This document shows positions 34,087 to 42,432 of a DNA stretch of 64,000 nucleotides, piece after piece. The notes below the pieces were generated by a model, which was not told the DNA's origin, did no database searches, and was given only the letters and a program-made list of their open reading frames with translations. A program made the position numbers and the translations under genes. This stretch comes from Sinomonas mesophila (GTDB lineage: Bacteria > Actinomycetota > Actinomycetes > Actinomycetales > Micrococcaceae): the NCBI RefSeq assembly GCF_001999765.1, contig NZ_MTIC01000018.1, positions 58,815 to 122,814 on the forward strand. The letters run 5' to 3'. Position 1 is the first letter of the stretch. The number at the start of each line of letters is the position of its first letter.

Positions 34087-35211
34087 TCAGGCCAGGGCAG
34101 CAACGGCTTCCTCGACGGTGTCGACGAGGTGCAGCCGCTTCCTCATCCCCCGCCCGGCGGCGAGGCGGGACAGCAGCGGCCAGGCGGGGAGCTCCTCGGT
34201 CCAATACCGTAGGCCCACGAGGACCATGGGAGTGACGGCCTCGGCCGCGGCGTAGTAGTTCTCGCACCCGTCCTGGAAGATCTCCTGGACCGTGCCGGCG
34301 GCGCCCGGGAGGAACACGACTCCGCCAGTGCACTTCTCGAGCAGCACGGCCTCGCGGACCGAGTTCGCAAAGTACTTGGCGATGTGGGTCGCGAAGAGGT
34401 TGGGCGGTTCGTGGCCGTAGAACCACGTCGGGATGCCCAGGCTCGGCGTCCCCACCGGATGCTCGGTCAGGACCGCGAGCGAGGCCCGGGCCCAGGCGCT
34501 CACCGACGGTCGGAACGACGGCACGACGGCGAGCAGGGCCAAGGCGTCCTCGAGGGCACCGTCGGGCGCGGTCGCGAGGTAGGCGCCGAGGTTGGCCGCC
34601 TCCATCGAACCCGGCCCCCCGCCCGTGGCGACCACATGCCCCGCCCCGGCGATGCCGCGCCCGAGGCGAGCGGCGTCGTCGTACGTGGCACTCCCCCGGC
34701 CCGCGGCGTGCCCGCCCATGACGCCGACCACGCGGCGTCCGCGCGCGAGATCGGCGAGGACATCGTGCAGGGCGTCACCGATGTGGTGGTCGTGGAGCGC
34801 CGCGGAGAGGGCGGAGTCGACGCCGCTGCGCCCCTGCCGCTGCGTCCACGCGTAGATGCGCGCGTCCGGGGTCTCCTCGTAGGGGTGGTCCTCGACGCCC
34901 TCGTAGAGCTCCCGCCCGGTGTAGAGCGTGGGCCGGTAGGCGTTGAAGGGGACGCCGGGCAGGACCGGGAAGACGAGCGCTCCGCGAGCACGCAGCGACT
35001 GCTCCATGCCCGGCTGCAGCTCGCAGCCAAGGAACATCGCGGAGCTGGGGTCGAGGGCCTTGAGTGCGCTCGAGCGCTGGGTGAGGTCGAGCGAGCGGAC
35101 ATGCCAGCCCGCCATGGCCGTGGCCCCGGCCTCGACGAGGCGGTCGAAGTACTCGAGCGTGTCGACCTCGAGCACGCGGGGGGTGGGGCTCAGGGCCGGC
35201 GCGGCGTCCAT
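34087..35211 (-). CDS. LOG-family nucleotide N-ribosidase-like protein
   Basis: 374 residues. The C-terminal half is a LOG/lysine-decarboxylase-like domain with VVGVMGGHAAGRG, GGGPGSMEAANLGAY and FLPGAAGTVQEIFQDGCENYY, the PGGxGTxxE-type active motif. The N-terminal 130 residues form an extra domain as in long PpnN-type enzymes, which split pyrimidine and purine nucleotides to base and ribose 5-phosphate. No lysine decarboxylase activity is expected. ATG start; the gene is alone, convergent with the metal transporter. Confidence 0.82.
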   Translation of the reverse strand: MDAAPALSPTPRVLEVDTLEYFDRLVEAGATAMAGWHVRSLDLTQRSSALKALDPSSAMFLGCELQPGMEQSLRARGALVFPVLPGVPFNAYRPTLYTGRELYEGVEDHPYEETPDARIYAWTQRQGRSGVDSALSAALHDHHIGDALHDVLADLARGRRVVGVMGGHAAGRGSATYDDAARLGRGIAGAGHVVATGGGPGSMEAANLGAYLATAPDGALEDALALLAVVPSFRPSVSAWARASLAVLTEHPVGTPSLGIPTWFYGHEPPNLFATHIAKYFANSVREAVLLEKCTGGVVFLPGAAGTVQEIFQDGCENYYAAAEAVTPMVLVGLRYWTEELPAWPLLSRLAAGRGMRKRLHLVDTVEEAVAALA

Positions 35212-35278
35212 GGAGAAACATTAGCCGGGGGACGGTGCCGTGACGCACGCCCGGGGCCCGCCGCCTGCTACCCGGTGG

Positions 35279-35290
35279 CGCACGACGGCG
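35279..35290. repeat. Dispersed GCGCACGACGGC copy
   Basis: One copy of the 12-mer family in the gap between the LOG gene and the oxidoreductase, just ahead of the 32-bp-period units. Confidence 0.6.
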
Positions 35291-35327
35291 GGTGGTCACC
35301 AACGGGGCTGCGTCCGCACGAGGGTCG

Positions 35328-35410
35328 GGAGTCGTACCCGGAACGCTGAATGAGCGTCGAGATGCGCACCCGGAACGCCGGATCCGCGTCGAGATGCGTA
35401 CCCGAAACCG
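35328..35410. repeat. 32-bp-period repeat, three units
   Basis: The TACCCGGAACG-type end occurs at 35335, 35367 and 35399, exactly 32 bases apart, each after CGTCGAGATGCG or a variant. It lies directly behind the stop of the Gfo/Idh/MocA gene (minus strand). Confidence 0.85.
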
Positions 35411-35418
35411 GGCGGGGG

Positions 35419-36477
35419 TTAGGCGCGGGCGGGGAGATTGATCCGGACCGGGGCGCCGGTCTCGAGGGACTCCTGGGCGGCGTCGGCCACGCGGGAGGCG
35501 GCGACTGCGTCCTCGGGCGTGCACGGGTTCCCCCGTTCGCCGAGCACGAGTTCGACGAAGGCCGCGAGCTCGGCCCGGTACGCGGCGTCGAAGCGGTCGG
35601 CGAAGGTCTTGTGCGTCTCGCCCGCGGGGAACGCGACGCCGGCCTCGGCCGAGCGCAGCGCCGTCTTGTCGTCCAGGCCGACCATGACCGAGGACTGGCA
35701 GCCCTGGATCTCGAGGCGCACGTCGTGGCCGGCGCCGTTGTATCGCGTCGCGGAGACGGTGCCGACCGTGCCGTCCTCGAACGTCACGACGGCCAGAGCA
35801 GTGTCGACGTCGCCGACCTCACCGATCGCCGGGTCGCCGTTGTTGGAGCCCTTCGCATAGACCTCGGTGATCTCGCGGCCGGTGAGCCAGCGGAGGATGT
35901 CGAAGTCGTGCACTGAGCAGTCGCGGAACAGGCCGCCGGAGGTCGCGATGAACTCGACCGACGGCGGGGCCATGTCCCCCGTCATGGCGCGCAGCGAGTG
36001 GATCCAGCCGATCTCCCCCGCGTCGAAGCGGCGCTTGGCCTCGAGGTAGCCGGCGTCGAAGCGGCGCTGGTGGCCGATCTGCACCGTGCCGCCCTTCGCG
36101 GCGATGTACTCGATGACGGGCAGCGAGTCCTCGACCGAGCCGGCGACGGGCTTCTCGCAGAACACGGGCACGCCCGCGTCGACGCCGGCGCGGATGAGGT
36201 CGGGGTGCGTCTGCGTCCCGGTCGCGATGACGAGGGCGTCCACCCCCGAGGCGAGGAGGCCACCGGCGCCGCCGGCGACGAATTCGGCCCCGACCTCGGC
36301 AGCGACGGAGCGGGCGTGCTCCTCGGCGACATCGGTGAGGCGGAGCTCGAGCCGGATGCCGCGGGCCGCGAGCTGCGGCGCGATCGCGGCGATGTTGCGC
36401 GCGTGCATGACGCCGATGCGGCCGACGCCGACGAGGCCGAGCGTGACGGTCTGGGTGGGTTGAGTGGTCTGGGCCAT
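35419..36477 (-). CDS. Gfo/Idh/MocA oxidoreductase, inositol dehydrogenase-like
   Basis: 352 residues. NAD-binding start LGLVGVGRIGVMHARNIA, the EKP motif (VPVFCEKPVAGS, near 125) and GLFRDCSVHDFDILRWLTG, with the conserved DxxxH pair that binds sugar, identify the family. Closest in style to inositol 2-dehydrogenases. It faces a LacI gene with a shared promoter containing both a LacI-type palindrome and an IolR box, so it is probably induced by inositol or a related cyclitol or sugar. Starts behind GGAGTGCCCC. It lies outside the main iol operon. Confidence 0.88.
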   Translation of the reverse strand: MAQTTQPTQTVTLGLVGVGRIGVMHARNIAAIAPQLAARGIRLELRLTDVAEEHARSVAAEVGAEFVAGGAGGLLASGVDALVIATGTQTHPDLIRAGVDAGVPVFCEKPVAGSVEDSLPVIEYIAAKGGTVQIGHQRRFDAGYLEAKRRFDAGEIGWIHSLRAMTGDMAPPSVEFIATSGGLFRDCSVHDFDILRWLTGREITEVYAKGSNNGDPAIGEVGDVDTALAVVTFEDGTVGTVSATRYNGAGHDVRLEIQGCQSSVMVGLDDKTALRSAEAGVAFPAGETHKTFADRFDAAYRAELAAFVELVLGERGNPCTPEDAVAASRVADAAQESLETGAPVRINLPARA

Positions 36478-36518
36478 GGGGCACTCCTTCGTAACACCTG
36501 GAACGGCCAGAACGTATG

Positions 36519-36528
36519 GGAACGTTCC
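36519..36528. promoter_or_regulatory. LacI-type operator
   Basis: GGAACGTTCC is a perfect palindrome, extended on one side (TGGGAACGTTCCAA), 42 bases before the oxidoreductase start and 94 before the divergent lacI. It is the usual form of a LacI-family site and probably binds the adjacent regulator. Confidence 0.7.
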
Positions 36529-36575
36529 AACATCTGCAGTAGAGTATCCATGGGCCGCGGCAGCGGGTCAAGGTT

Positions 36576-36585
36576 TGTCCTGACA
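36576..36585. promoter_or_regulatory. IolR box
   Basis: TGTCCTGACA fits the KGWCHTRACA motif reported for IolR of Corynebacterium without mismatch. It lies between the oxidoreductase and lacI genes. Confidence 0.65.
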
Positions 36586-36621
36586 AGAGCGCTGAGCCGG
36601 CCCGGACCCGAAGGAGGCGCC

Positions 36622-37770
36622 ATGGCGAAGGCCGTGCCCAAGTCCGCGACAATTCTCGACGTCGCCGCACGCGCGGGCGTCTCGAAGTCGGCGGCCTCGC
36701 TGGCCCTTCGCGGGACGGGCTACGTGAGCGAGGCCAAGCGGACGGCCGTCCTCGCCGCCGCCGCCGAGCTCGGCTACCGCCCGAACGCCGCCGCCCGGGC
36801 GATGGGCTCGGCGCGCTCGGGCACGGTCGGCGTCATCCTCGACGACCTGCGCAACCCGTGGTTCGTGCCGGCGATCGAGGGCCTCTCCGAGGGCCTCCAT
36901 GCGGGCTCGCTCCGCCCGCTGCTCGGCGACTGGCGGCTCGAGGGCGCGGCCCTCGCCGAGCGCTTCCTCGAGCTGCGCGTCGAGGGACTCGTGCTCGTCG
37001 GGACGCTCGACGGCGCCGAGTCGGCCCTGCCCTCCCTCGCATCGGTGCCGGTGGTCCAGGTCGGCGCGGCGCGGGCGCAGGTGCGGGGCGCCGCCGTCGT
37101 GACGAACGACGACGCCGAGGGCGCCCGCCACGTCGTGCGGCACCTCGCCGCGCTGGGCCACCGCCGGATCGCGCATCTCGCCGCCCCGGGGACGGGCGTG
37201 GGCGACGCGCGGCGGGCGGGGTTCGAGGAGGAGTGCGCGCGCCTGGGGGTCGATTTCGAGACCGTCGAGGCCGGGCTCACCGAGGACGCGGGCCGACGGG
37301 CCGCGCTCGCGCTGTTGCGCCCCGGCGCCGAGGACCGCTCCCGACCCGGCTCCCCCGGCGGGCCCGGCTCCCCCGCCCGCCCCACCGCCCTGTTCGCGGT
37401 CAACGACATGGCCGCGCTCGGCGCGCTCTCGGCCGCCGACGAGCTCGGGCTGCGCGTGCCGGAGGACCTATCGCTCGCCGGCTACGACGACACGCCCGCG
37501 GCGAGGCTGCGCGCCGTCGGGCTCACGAGCGTGGACAACGCGAGCCGCGAGGCCGGGCGCGTCGCCGCCGGGCTCCTCGCGGAGCGCATCTCAGACCCCG
37601 GAAGTCGCGCAACGCCGCATCGCAACACGCCGGAAAAACAGCGTCTTTCCGGCGTGTTGCGATGCGGCGTTGAAGGGTGGAGCGGCGACGCCGGCGGCGA
37701 GCCGCCCGCCGTCGTCCTCCTGCCGCCGGAGCTCAAGGCCCGCTCGAGCACGGCGCCCCCGCCGGCCTGA
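36622..37770 (+). CDS. LacI-family regulator with REP-like insertion near the C-terminus
   Basis: 382 residues. HTH ATILDVAARAGVSKSAASLAL (residues 10-30) and hinge RPNAAARAMGSARSGTVGVI are followed by the periplasmic-binding-like domain (LDDLRNPWFVPAIEGL, ALFAVNDMAALGALSAADEL, LSLAGYDDTPAARLR). Near residue 325 the last strand is interrupted by about 35 residues (including ATPHRNTPEKQRLSGVLRC) translated from a REP-like hairpin; the normal ending LLPPELKARSSTAPPP follows. The frame is kept, so activity may persist. AAGGAGG precedes the ATG. It likely controls the divergent oxidoreductase. Confidence 0.9.
   Translation: MAKAVPKSATILDVAARAGVSKSAASLALRGTGYVSEAKRTAVLAAAAELGYRPNAAARAMGSARSGTVGVILDDLRNPWFVPAIEGLSEGLHAGSLRPLLGDWRLEGAALAERFLELRVEGLVLVGTLDGAESALPSLASVPVVQVGAARAQVRGAAVVTNDDAEGARHVVRHLAALGHRRIAHLAAPGTGVGDARRAGFEEECARLGVDFETVEAGLTEDAGRRAALALLRPGAEDRSRPGSPGGPGSPARPTALFAVNDMAALGALSAADELGLRVPEDLSLAGYDDTPAARLRAVGLTSVDNASREAGRVAAGLLAERISDPGSRATPHRNTPEKQRLSGVLRCGVEGWSGDAGGEPPAVVLLPPELKARSSTAPPPA
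37610..37672. repeat. REP-like palindrome inside lacI
   Basis: 27-base exact arms at 37610-37636 and 37646-37672 with a 9-base loop. The outer 23 bases are the same as in the palindrome at 20906; the inner bases are new. It is in frame within the coding sequence. Confidence 0.9.
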
Positions 37771-37792
37771 TCGACAGGAGGGCCACGCGCCG

Positions 37793-38218
37793 TCAGCCCA
37801 TGAGCCCCAGCTGCGCCATGAGGCCCATGCTGTCGGGGTGGGCGCTGAAGGAGGAGATCTTGCCGTCCTCCACGCGGGCGAAGTAGGTCCCCGTCGACCG
37901 GACGGCCTTGCCGGTCGGCGGGATCTCCTGCCCACCGGCGTTGAGGGGGCCCGTCTGCGTTCCCGTGAACTCAACCTCCGCCGCCACGCTGTCATCGGAG
38001 ATCACGCGGTTGGTCGTGGCCACCCGCATGTCCGGGAAGGCGGTGAACCATGAGCGCATGTACTCCTTGACCTGGTCGGCCGTGGTCAGCGGCTCGGGAA
38101 GGGAGGTGTCCTTGAACTGGAAGCCCTCTCCCAGCAGGGCGACGAAACGATCGGGATCGTGGGCGTCCCACGCGGCCATCCCCTCGTCGTCCGTTCGACG
38201 CACATCGTCAGCAGTCAT
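37793..38218 (-). CDS. SnoaL-like (NTF2 fold) polyketide-cyclase/ester-cyclase family protein
   Basis: 141 residues. The pattern AWDAHDPDRFVALLGEGFQF, MRSWFTAFPDMRVATTNR, GKAVRSTGTYFARVEDGKI, then FSAHPDSMGLMAQLGL is typical of small NTF2-like SnoaL proteins, often called ester cyclases. No substrate can be given. AGGAG lies ten bases before the ATG; a longer frame of 44 codons upstream lacks support. It is convergent with the lacI gene and starts from the 546-base repeat-bearing gap. Confidence 0.82.
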   Translation of the reverse strand: MTADDVRRTDDEGMAAWDAHDPDRFVALLGEGFQFKDTSLPEPLTTADQVKEYMRSWFTAFPDMRVATTNRVISDDSVAAEVEFTGTQTGPLNAGGQEIPPTGKAVRSTGTYFARVEDGKISSFSAHPDSMGLMAQLGLMG

Positions 38219-38540
38219 GGCGGTCTTTCTCCTCGGTCCTGGAATGAGTGTTCTCGCAGGGCGCCTCGGCCTCCGGATGCGGCCGCGCCGACGGATCCTG
38301 GTGGCTGGCGCTGTCCGATCCGAGGCCGCCCGGCTCTCCGCCCCTGTCACCAGAGCAGAGCGTCGTCAGCGCAGCGCACGCCGCGCGGACGACCTGGACC
38401 CCCAGCCCATCCGGCATACTCCAACAGGCGGCACGCCGCGAGGCTGCGCTCGCCTGGGTTCATTGAGCGCGCCGCCCACTGGCCTGTCAAGGCCGCGGAG
38501 AGGGGGCCTCGCAGAAGGCTCCCTCGGGCGATGGCCGCAG

Positions 38541-38557
38541 AGAAACTGCACAACTCA
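38541..38557. repeat. GAAACTGCACAACTCA repeat, single arm
   Basis: AGAAACTGCACAACTCA is the core of the arms of the palindrome at 42239. Here only one arm is present, at the point where the lacI fragment begins, suggesting a rearrangement through the repeat. Confidence 0.7.
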
Positions 38558-38581
38558 GGCCTGGATCGGGCGACTCCGCCG

Positions 38582-38668
38582 CTCGAAGGGCGGCACGAGC
38601 ATGTCCTCGTGCCGCCCTCGCTCACGGTGCGGTCGAGCACCGCGCCGCCGCCCGCCGTCGTGCGCTGA
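38582..38668 (+). pseudogene. LacI-family C-terminal fragment
   Basis: The 28 codons EGRHEHVLVPPSLTVRSS and TAPPPAVVR end like the neighbouring LacI proteins (LLPPELKARSSTAPPP). The rest of the gene is gone; the sequence before it is repeat DNA. The final AVVR and stop come from a copy of the GCCGTCGTGCGC repeat. A lost regulator of the TIM-barrel/oxidoreductase pair downstream is a reasonable reading. Confidence 0.75.
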
Positions 38669-38703
38669 AACCAGGCCGCCCTCAGCTCCCCCTTCCCGCG
38701 AAA

Positions 38704-38752
38704 TGGTGGGGTGAGCAGGGTCGGAGGCCTCCGCACCCTGCTCAGCCCACCA
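38704..38752. terminator. Long hairpin after the TIM-barrel gene
   Basis: TGGTGGG...TGAGCAGGGT pairs with ACCCTGCTCA...CCCACCA around GGAGGCCTCC, with two single mismatches. It begins 13 bases after the stop of the minus-strand gene and probably ends that operon. Confidence 0.65.
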
Positions 38753-38764
38753 ATTGCCGGGAAT

Positions 38765-39784
38765 TCAGGTCCGGGCCGCCACCGGCTCGCCGATCATCCG
38801 GGCCGCGTCGAGCAGGACGCCCGCGGCGACCTCGAGGCCCTCGATCCGGCCGAGCGAGACGTCCTCATGCTCGATGTTGACCATCATGTCCGGGTCGACC
38901 TCGCGCAGGGCCCGCAGGAACTCGGCCCAGTAGGCGGTGTCATGGCCGCGGCCGAGCGCGACGAAGTCCCACGCGGAATCCTTCGGCCACTCGTTGGCCC
39001 ACTCGTCGCCGCCGAGGTTGGTCCGCGGCTCCTCAGGAGAGAGCCGCCGGAAGCGGTTGTCGAGCACGCCGTAGAGGCGCGCGTGCTCGGGATTGACCCG
39101 GACGTCCTTCGCTGCGGCGTGGACCACGAGCGGGCCGAGCTCGCGGACCACAGCGACGGGGTCCATCTGCTGCCAGAACAGGTGCGAGGCGTCCAGCTCG
39201 ACGCCCACATGCGTCGCGCCCGTGAGCTCGACGAGCTTGTACACGTCCGCGGTGTTGAACACGATGTTCTGCGGGTGAAGTTCGAGGGCGACCTTGACGC
39301 CGTGGTCCGCGGCGAGGCGGTCGGTCTCGCGCCAGAACTCGGCGGCGACGCCCCACTGGTAGTCGAGCACGTCGAGCGCGGCGGAGTTCCATGCGTTGAC
39401 GACCCAGTTGGTCACCGTCGCGCCGGGCTCGCCGCCGGGCAGCCCGGACATCGTGACGACGCGTTTCTGGCCCAGGCGCTCCGCGAGCCGGATCGAGCGG
39501 CGGATGTCCTCCGCGTGCTTCTGCCCGATCTCGGGCTTGGGGTGCAGCGGGTTGCCGTTGCAGTTCAGGCCCGCGATCGAGACGCCGGTGCCCTCGAAGA
39601 TCCCGAGGTAGTCGTCGCGCGCGGCGTCGCTGACGAGGATCTGGTCGAAGGTGGGGACGTGGACGGCGGGCAGGAAGCCGCCGGTGTTGATCTCGATCCC
39701 GGTCAGGCCGAGGTCCGCGATGACCGTGAGGGCCTCGCGGAGCGGGCGGTCGTGCAGGATCGCGTTGTAGACGCCGAGCTTCAT
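38765..39784 (-). CDS. Sugar phosphate isomerase/epimerase (AP endonuclease-2 TIM barrel)
   Basis: 339 residues. TIM-barrel motifs LTGIEINTGGFLP, GLNCNGNPLHPKP, VALELHPQNIVFN (metal-binding Glu), VGVELDASHLFWQQMDP and VNIEHEDVSLGRIEG place it in the xylose-isomerase-like family with iolE and iolH members. It is the second gene of an operon with the Gfo/Idh/MocA oxidoreductase, 23 bases after that stop, and the pair resembles cyclitol or sugar-acid modules. GGAG lies before the ATG. Precise reaction unknown. Confidence 0.88.
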   Translation of the reverse strand: MKLGVYNAILHDRPLREALTVIADLGLTGIEINTGGFLPAVHVPTFDQILVSDAARDDYLGIFEGTGVSIAGLNCNGNPLHPKPEIGQKHAEDIRRSIRLAERLGQKRVVTMSGLPGGEPGATVTNWVVNAWNSAALDVLDYQWGVAAEFWRETDRLAADHGVKVALELHPQNIVFNTADVYKLVELTGATHVGVELDASHLFWQQMDPVAVVRELGPLVVHAAAKDVRVNPEHARLYGVLDNRFRRLSPEEPRTNLGGDEWANEWPKDSAWDFVALGRGHDTAYWAEFLRALREVDPDMMVNIEHEDVSLGRIEGLEVAAGVLLDAARMIGEPVAART

Positions 39785-39807
39785 GGTCGGTTTCTCCGGT
39801 GTTCTCG

Positions 39808-41031
39808 TCAGCGCACGACGGCGTGGGCGGGCGTGGCGGCGGACGGCAGCTCAATGCGGCGGCCCGCGTCGGCGGCGGAGGCGGCGACGGCGTCGAGGAT
39901 CTCCATGTTGCGCACGCCCTCGTCGAAGGTCGCGCAGCGCGGGAGGGACTCGGCCCCGGGCAGGCCGGCGACCTCCTCGAGGAACGCGCGCGCCTGGTAG
40001 CCGAAGGCGTCGTTCTGGCCGAACCCGACGCTCGGGGCGTCCATGGCCAGGCCGCCCGCGATGTAGGGGTGCTCCGGGCCGAGGATGACCTGGCGGTAGC
40101 CGTTCTGGGCGGAGGCGCCGTCGTTGAGGAACAGCCCGATCTCGGCCGGGCGGCGCTGGTCGAACAGGGCCGCGCCGTTCTCGCAGAACACCTCGAACAT
40201 GAGCGAGTTCGCGTGCCCTGCCGCGACGCGGGAGACCGAGAGGGAGCCGATGCAGGAGGCGAACTCGGCGGAGAAGGAGGCGACGTCGTCGTTCTCGACG
40301 GGCTCGAAGGTGTCCGAGACGGCGGCGTGGTCGTGGCCCATGACGGCGCCGAGCGGCAGCGGGCGCTGTGCGATCGCCGTCGAGAGCTGCCCGCCCGAGA
40401 CGGACCGGATGTCGCCGCAGAGGAACTCGCCCACGTAGGCGAGGTGGCTGCCGACGTCGGCGAGCGCGCCGGAGCCGGGGCCGCCCTTGTAGCGCCAGCT
40501 CATGGGGGCGTCGGGGCTGCAGCCGTAGTCGGTCCAGTAGCGGCCCGAGAAGTGGAGCGGGCGGCCGAGCGTGCCGTCCTGGATGAGCTGGCGGATGGCG
40601 GCGATGCCGGGGGTGCGGCGGAAGGTGAAGCCGATCCGGCCGAGGACGCCGCGCCCCTCGGCGACGCGCGCGGCGTCGGCCATGGCGCGGGCGTCGGCGA
40701 GCGAGTCGGAGAGCGGCTTCTCGCACAGGACGTGCTTGCCGGCGGCGAGCAGGCCCTCGACGACCTCGCGGTGCAGCGAGTTGGCGATGACGACCGAGAC
40801 GACGTCGATGTCGTCCGCCTCGGCGATGGCCTGCCACGAGGAGTCGTGGCGCGCGTAGCCGAAGCGGGTCGCGGCGGCCCGGCCGAACTCGGCGTTGACA
40901 TCGCCGATGGAGATGAGGCGGATCTCCGGGAGGCTGGGCTTGAAGAGGGTGCTGGCGGTGCGGTACGCGGCGGCGTGGGCCTTGCCCGCCATGCCGGCGC
41001 CGATGACGGCGACGCCGAGGGGCTTGCTCAT
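39808..41031 (-). CDS. Gfo/Idh/MocA oxidoreductase
   Basis: 407 residues. NAD motif LGVAVIGAGMAGKAHAAAY, EKP motif (KHVLCEKPLSDS) and the substrate segment GALADVGSHLAYVGEFLCG, with the conserved Asp/His. It is first in the operon with the TIM-barrel gene, and divergent from a LacI regulator with a perfect operator and an IolR-like box between. Probably oxidises a cyclitol or a sugar derivative. GGAGAGAGAC precedes the ATG. Its last codons (HAVVR) derive from a copy of the 12-mer repeat at 39812. Confidence 0.9.
   Translation of the reverse strand: MSKPLGVAVIGAGMAGKAHAAAYRTASTLFKPSLPEIRLISIGDVNAEFGRAAATRFGYARHDSSWQAIAEADDIDVVSVVIANSLHREVVEGLLAAGKHVLCEKPLSDSLADARAMADAARVAEGRGVLGRIGFTFRRTPGIAAIRQLIQDGTLGRPLHFSGRYWTDYGCSPDAPMSWRYKGGPGSGALADVGSHLAYVGEFLCGDIRSVSGGQLSTAIAQRPLPLGAVMGHDHAAVSDTFEPVENDDVASFSAEFASCIGSLSVSRVAAGHANSLMFEVFCENGAALFDQRRPAEIGLFLNDGASAQNGYRQVILGPEHPYIAGGLAMDAPSVGFGQNDAFGYQARAFLEEVAGLPGAESLPRCATFDEGVRNMEILDAVAASAADAGRRIELPSAATPAHAVVR
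39812..39826. repeat. Dispersed GCGCACGACGGCG copy at a gene end
   Basis: Codes for the last residues AVVR of the oxidoreductase on the minus strand; the LacI fragment at 38582 ends with the same four residues from the same repeat. Confidence 0.65.
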
Positions 41032-41084
41032 GTCTCTCTCCTTCGAGGGGGGTCCGGCGTCGCCGGGGTCTTGGCGCGGTGCGA

Positions 41085-41100
41085 TTTGGAGCGCTCCAAA
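41085..41100. promoter_or_regulatory. LacI-type operator, perfect 16-bp palindrome
   Basis: TTTGGAGCGCTCCAAA lies 54 bases before the oxidoreductase start and 72 before the divergent lacI start, and a close copy stands before iolR at 42433. It is the probable site of the LacI protein encoded next to it. Confidence 0.8.
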
Positions 41101-41121
41101 GAAGCGTAGGACCGGGGACTT

Positions 41122-41131
41122 TGTCCTGTCA
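41122..41131. promoter_or_regulatory. IolR-like box
   Basis: TGTCCTGTCA differs from the KGWCHTRACA motif at one base. It lies between the divergent oxidoreductase and lacI genes. Confidence 0.5.
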
Positions 41132-41171
41132 ATGCCCTCGTGCGCGTCCTCGGGAGTGCCATGATGGACCC

Positions 41172-42194
41172 GTGCCGACCGACGCGAACCCCCGCCCGAC
41201 GATCTACGACGTCGCCCAGCGGGCCGGCGTGTCCAAGTCCCTCGTCTCGCTCGTGCTGCGCGGCTCCGACCACGTGAGCCCGGCCCGCCGCGAAGCCGTC
41301 GAGGCGGCGATCGAGGAGCTGGGCTACCGTCCCTCGCGCGCCGCGGCGGCCCTCGCGAGCCAGCGCACGCGCACAGTCGGCGTCCTCATCGACGACTTCC
41401 ACAACCCCTGGTTCGTCGAGCTCCTCGCCGGCCTGCGCTCCGTCCTCGACCCGGCGCGCTACACGGCGAGCGTCGCCGACCTCCAGCTCGAGGCGGCCAC
41501 TGGCAGCAACCCCGTGGAGGGCTTCCTGGCCCAGCACGTCGACGCGCTCGTCGTCGCCGCCGAGCCGGCTCCGGGAACCCTGGACGGCGTGGACGTGCCG
41601 ATGGTCGTCGCCGGGATGCGGGAGCTCGGACTGCCGGACGACGGGGCGGACGTCGTCGCGGGCGACGACGAGCTCGGCGCGCGCCTCGCGACCAAGCACC
41701 TCCTGGGGCTCGGCCACCGGCGCATCGGGCACCTGACCGGCCGCAGCGGACCGGGCGCGCACCGACGCCGCGGCTACGAGGCAGCGATGCGGGACGCCGG
41801 TCTGGAGCCCGCCGTGACGGGCGAGGCGGGCGGGACCTCGGAGGCGGACGGCTACGCCGCGGCGTGCGCCCTGCTCGACGCCCGCCCGGAGACCACCGCA
41901 ATCGTCGCGGGCAACGACGTCATGGCCGTGGGCGCCCTCGCGGCCCTGAGGGAGCGCGGGCTCGCCGCGCCCGCGGACGTCTCGGTGGTCGGCCACGACG
42001 ACTCGCCCCTCGCCGCCTACCGGTTCCTCGGGCTCACGAGCGTGGACGGGCACAGCCGCGAGGTCGGCGCCGCAGCGGCACGGGCGCTCCTTGCCCGGCT
42101 CGACCACCCCGACGCCCCGCCGCACCGCGAGCTCCTCGAGCCGAGCCTCGTGGTCCGCCACTCGACGGGCCCCGTACGCGACGCCAGCCGGTAG
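41172..42194 (+). CDS. LacI-family transcriptional regulator
   Basis: 340 residues from a GTG; no ATG suits the frame. HTH PTIYDVAQRAGVSKSLVSLV, hinge RPSRAAAALASQRTRTVGVL, effector domain with DDFHNPWFVELLAGL, IVAGNDVMAVGALAALRER and VSVVGHDDSPLAAYR. It is divergent from the oxidoreductase/TIM-barrel operon, with a TTTGGAGCGCTCCAAA operator between, and a similar site before the next gene, iolR. It probably represses both, linking a second cyclitol or sugar signal with inositol control. Unlike the paralogue at 36622, it carries no repeat insertion. Confidence 0.92.
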   Translation: MPTDANPRPTIYDVAQRAGVSKSLVSLVLRGSDHVSPARREAVEAAIEELGYRPSRAAAALASQRTRTVGVLIDDFHNPWFVELLAGLRSVLDPARYTASVADLQLEAATGSNPVEGFLAQHVDALVVAAEPAPGTLDGVDVPMVVAGMRELGLPDDGADVVAGDDELGARLATKHLLGLGHRRIGHLTGRSGPGAHRRRGYEAAMRDAGLEPAVTGEAGGTSEADGYAAACALLDARPETTAIVAGNDVMAVGALAALRERGLAAPADVSVVGHDDSPLAAYRFLGLTSVDGHSREVGAAAARALLARLDHPDAPPHRELLEPSLVVRHSTGPVRDASR

Positions 42195-42238
42195 CCCGGC
42201 CCCGCTCATCGGCTCCCGGCCGCAAACGGCAGCCCACA

Positions 42239-42316
42239 CGTCAGAAACTGCACAACTCACGGCCGGAACCTCCGCTCTGGGTGCCATTCCGTCCCTGAGT
42301 TGTGCAGTTTCTGACG
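42239..42316. repeat. GAAACTGCACAACTCA palindrome, 21-bp arms
   Basis: Arms 42239-42259 and 42296-42316 are exact reverse complements with a 36-base loop that is itself partly paired. One arm recurs at 38541. It lies 45 bases after the lacI stop and may end that transcript, though no T-run follows. Confidence 0.85.
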
Positions 42317-42432
42317 GCCTCGGCCCTACTCCCCCGGTAACACGATCCCGGCCTGGCGCACTGCGCCGGGCTGGGGGCCCGATCTTGGGTGATCACGTCA
42401 TGCCATATTTTGTCCACACATAAGCACTAATA

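Larger units (their letters stand above)
38219..38764. other. 546-bp gap with gene debris and repeats
   Basis: Holds no intact gene. It carries a GAAACTGCACAACTCA repeat copy (38541-38557), a LacI C-terminal fragment (38582-38668), a 12-mer copy at 38656, and a terminator hairpin (38704-38752). It looks like the scar of a lost lacI gene. Confidence 0.7.
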
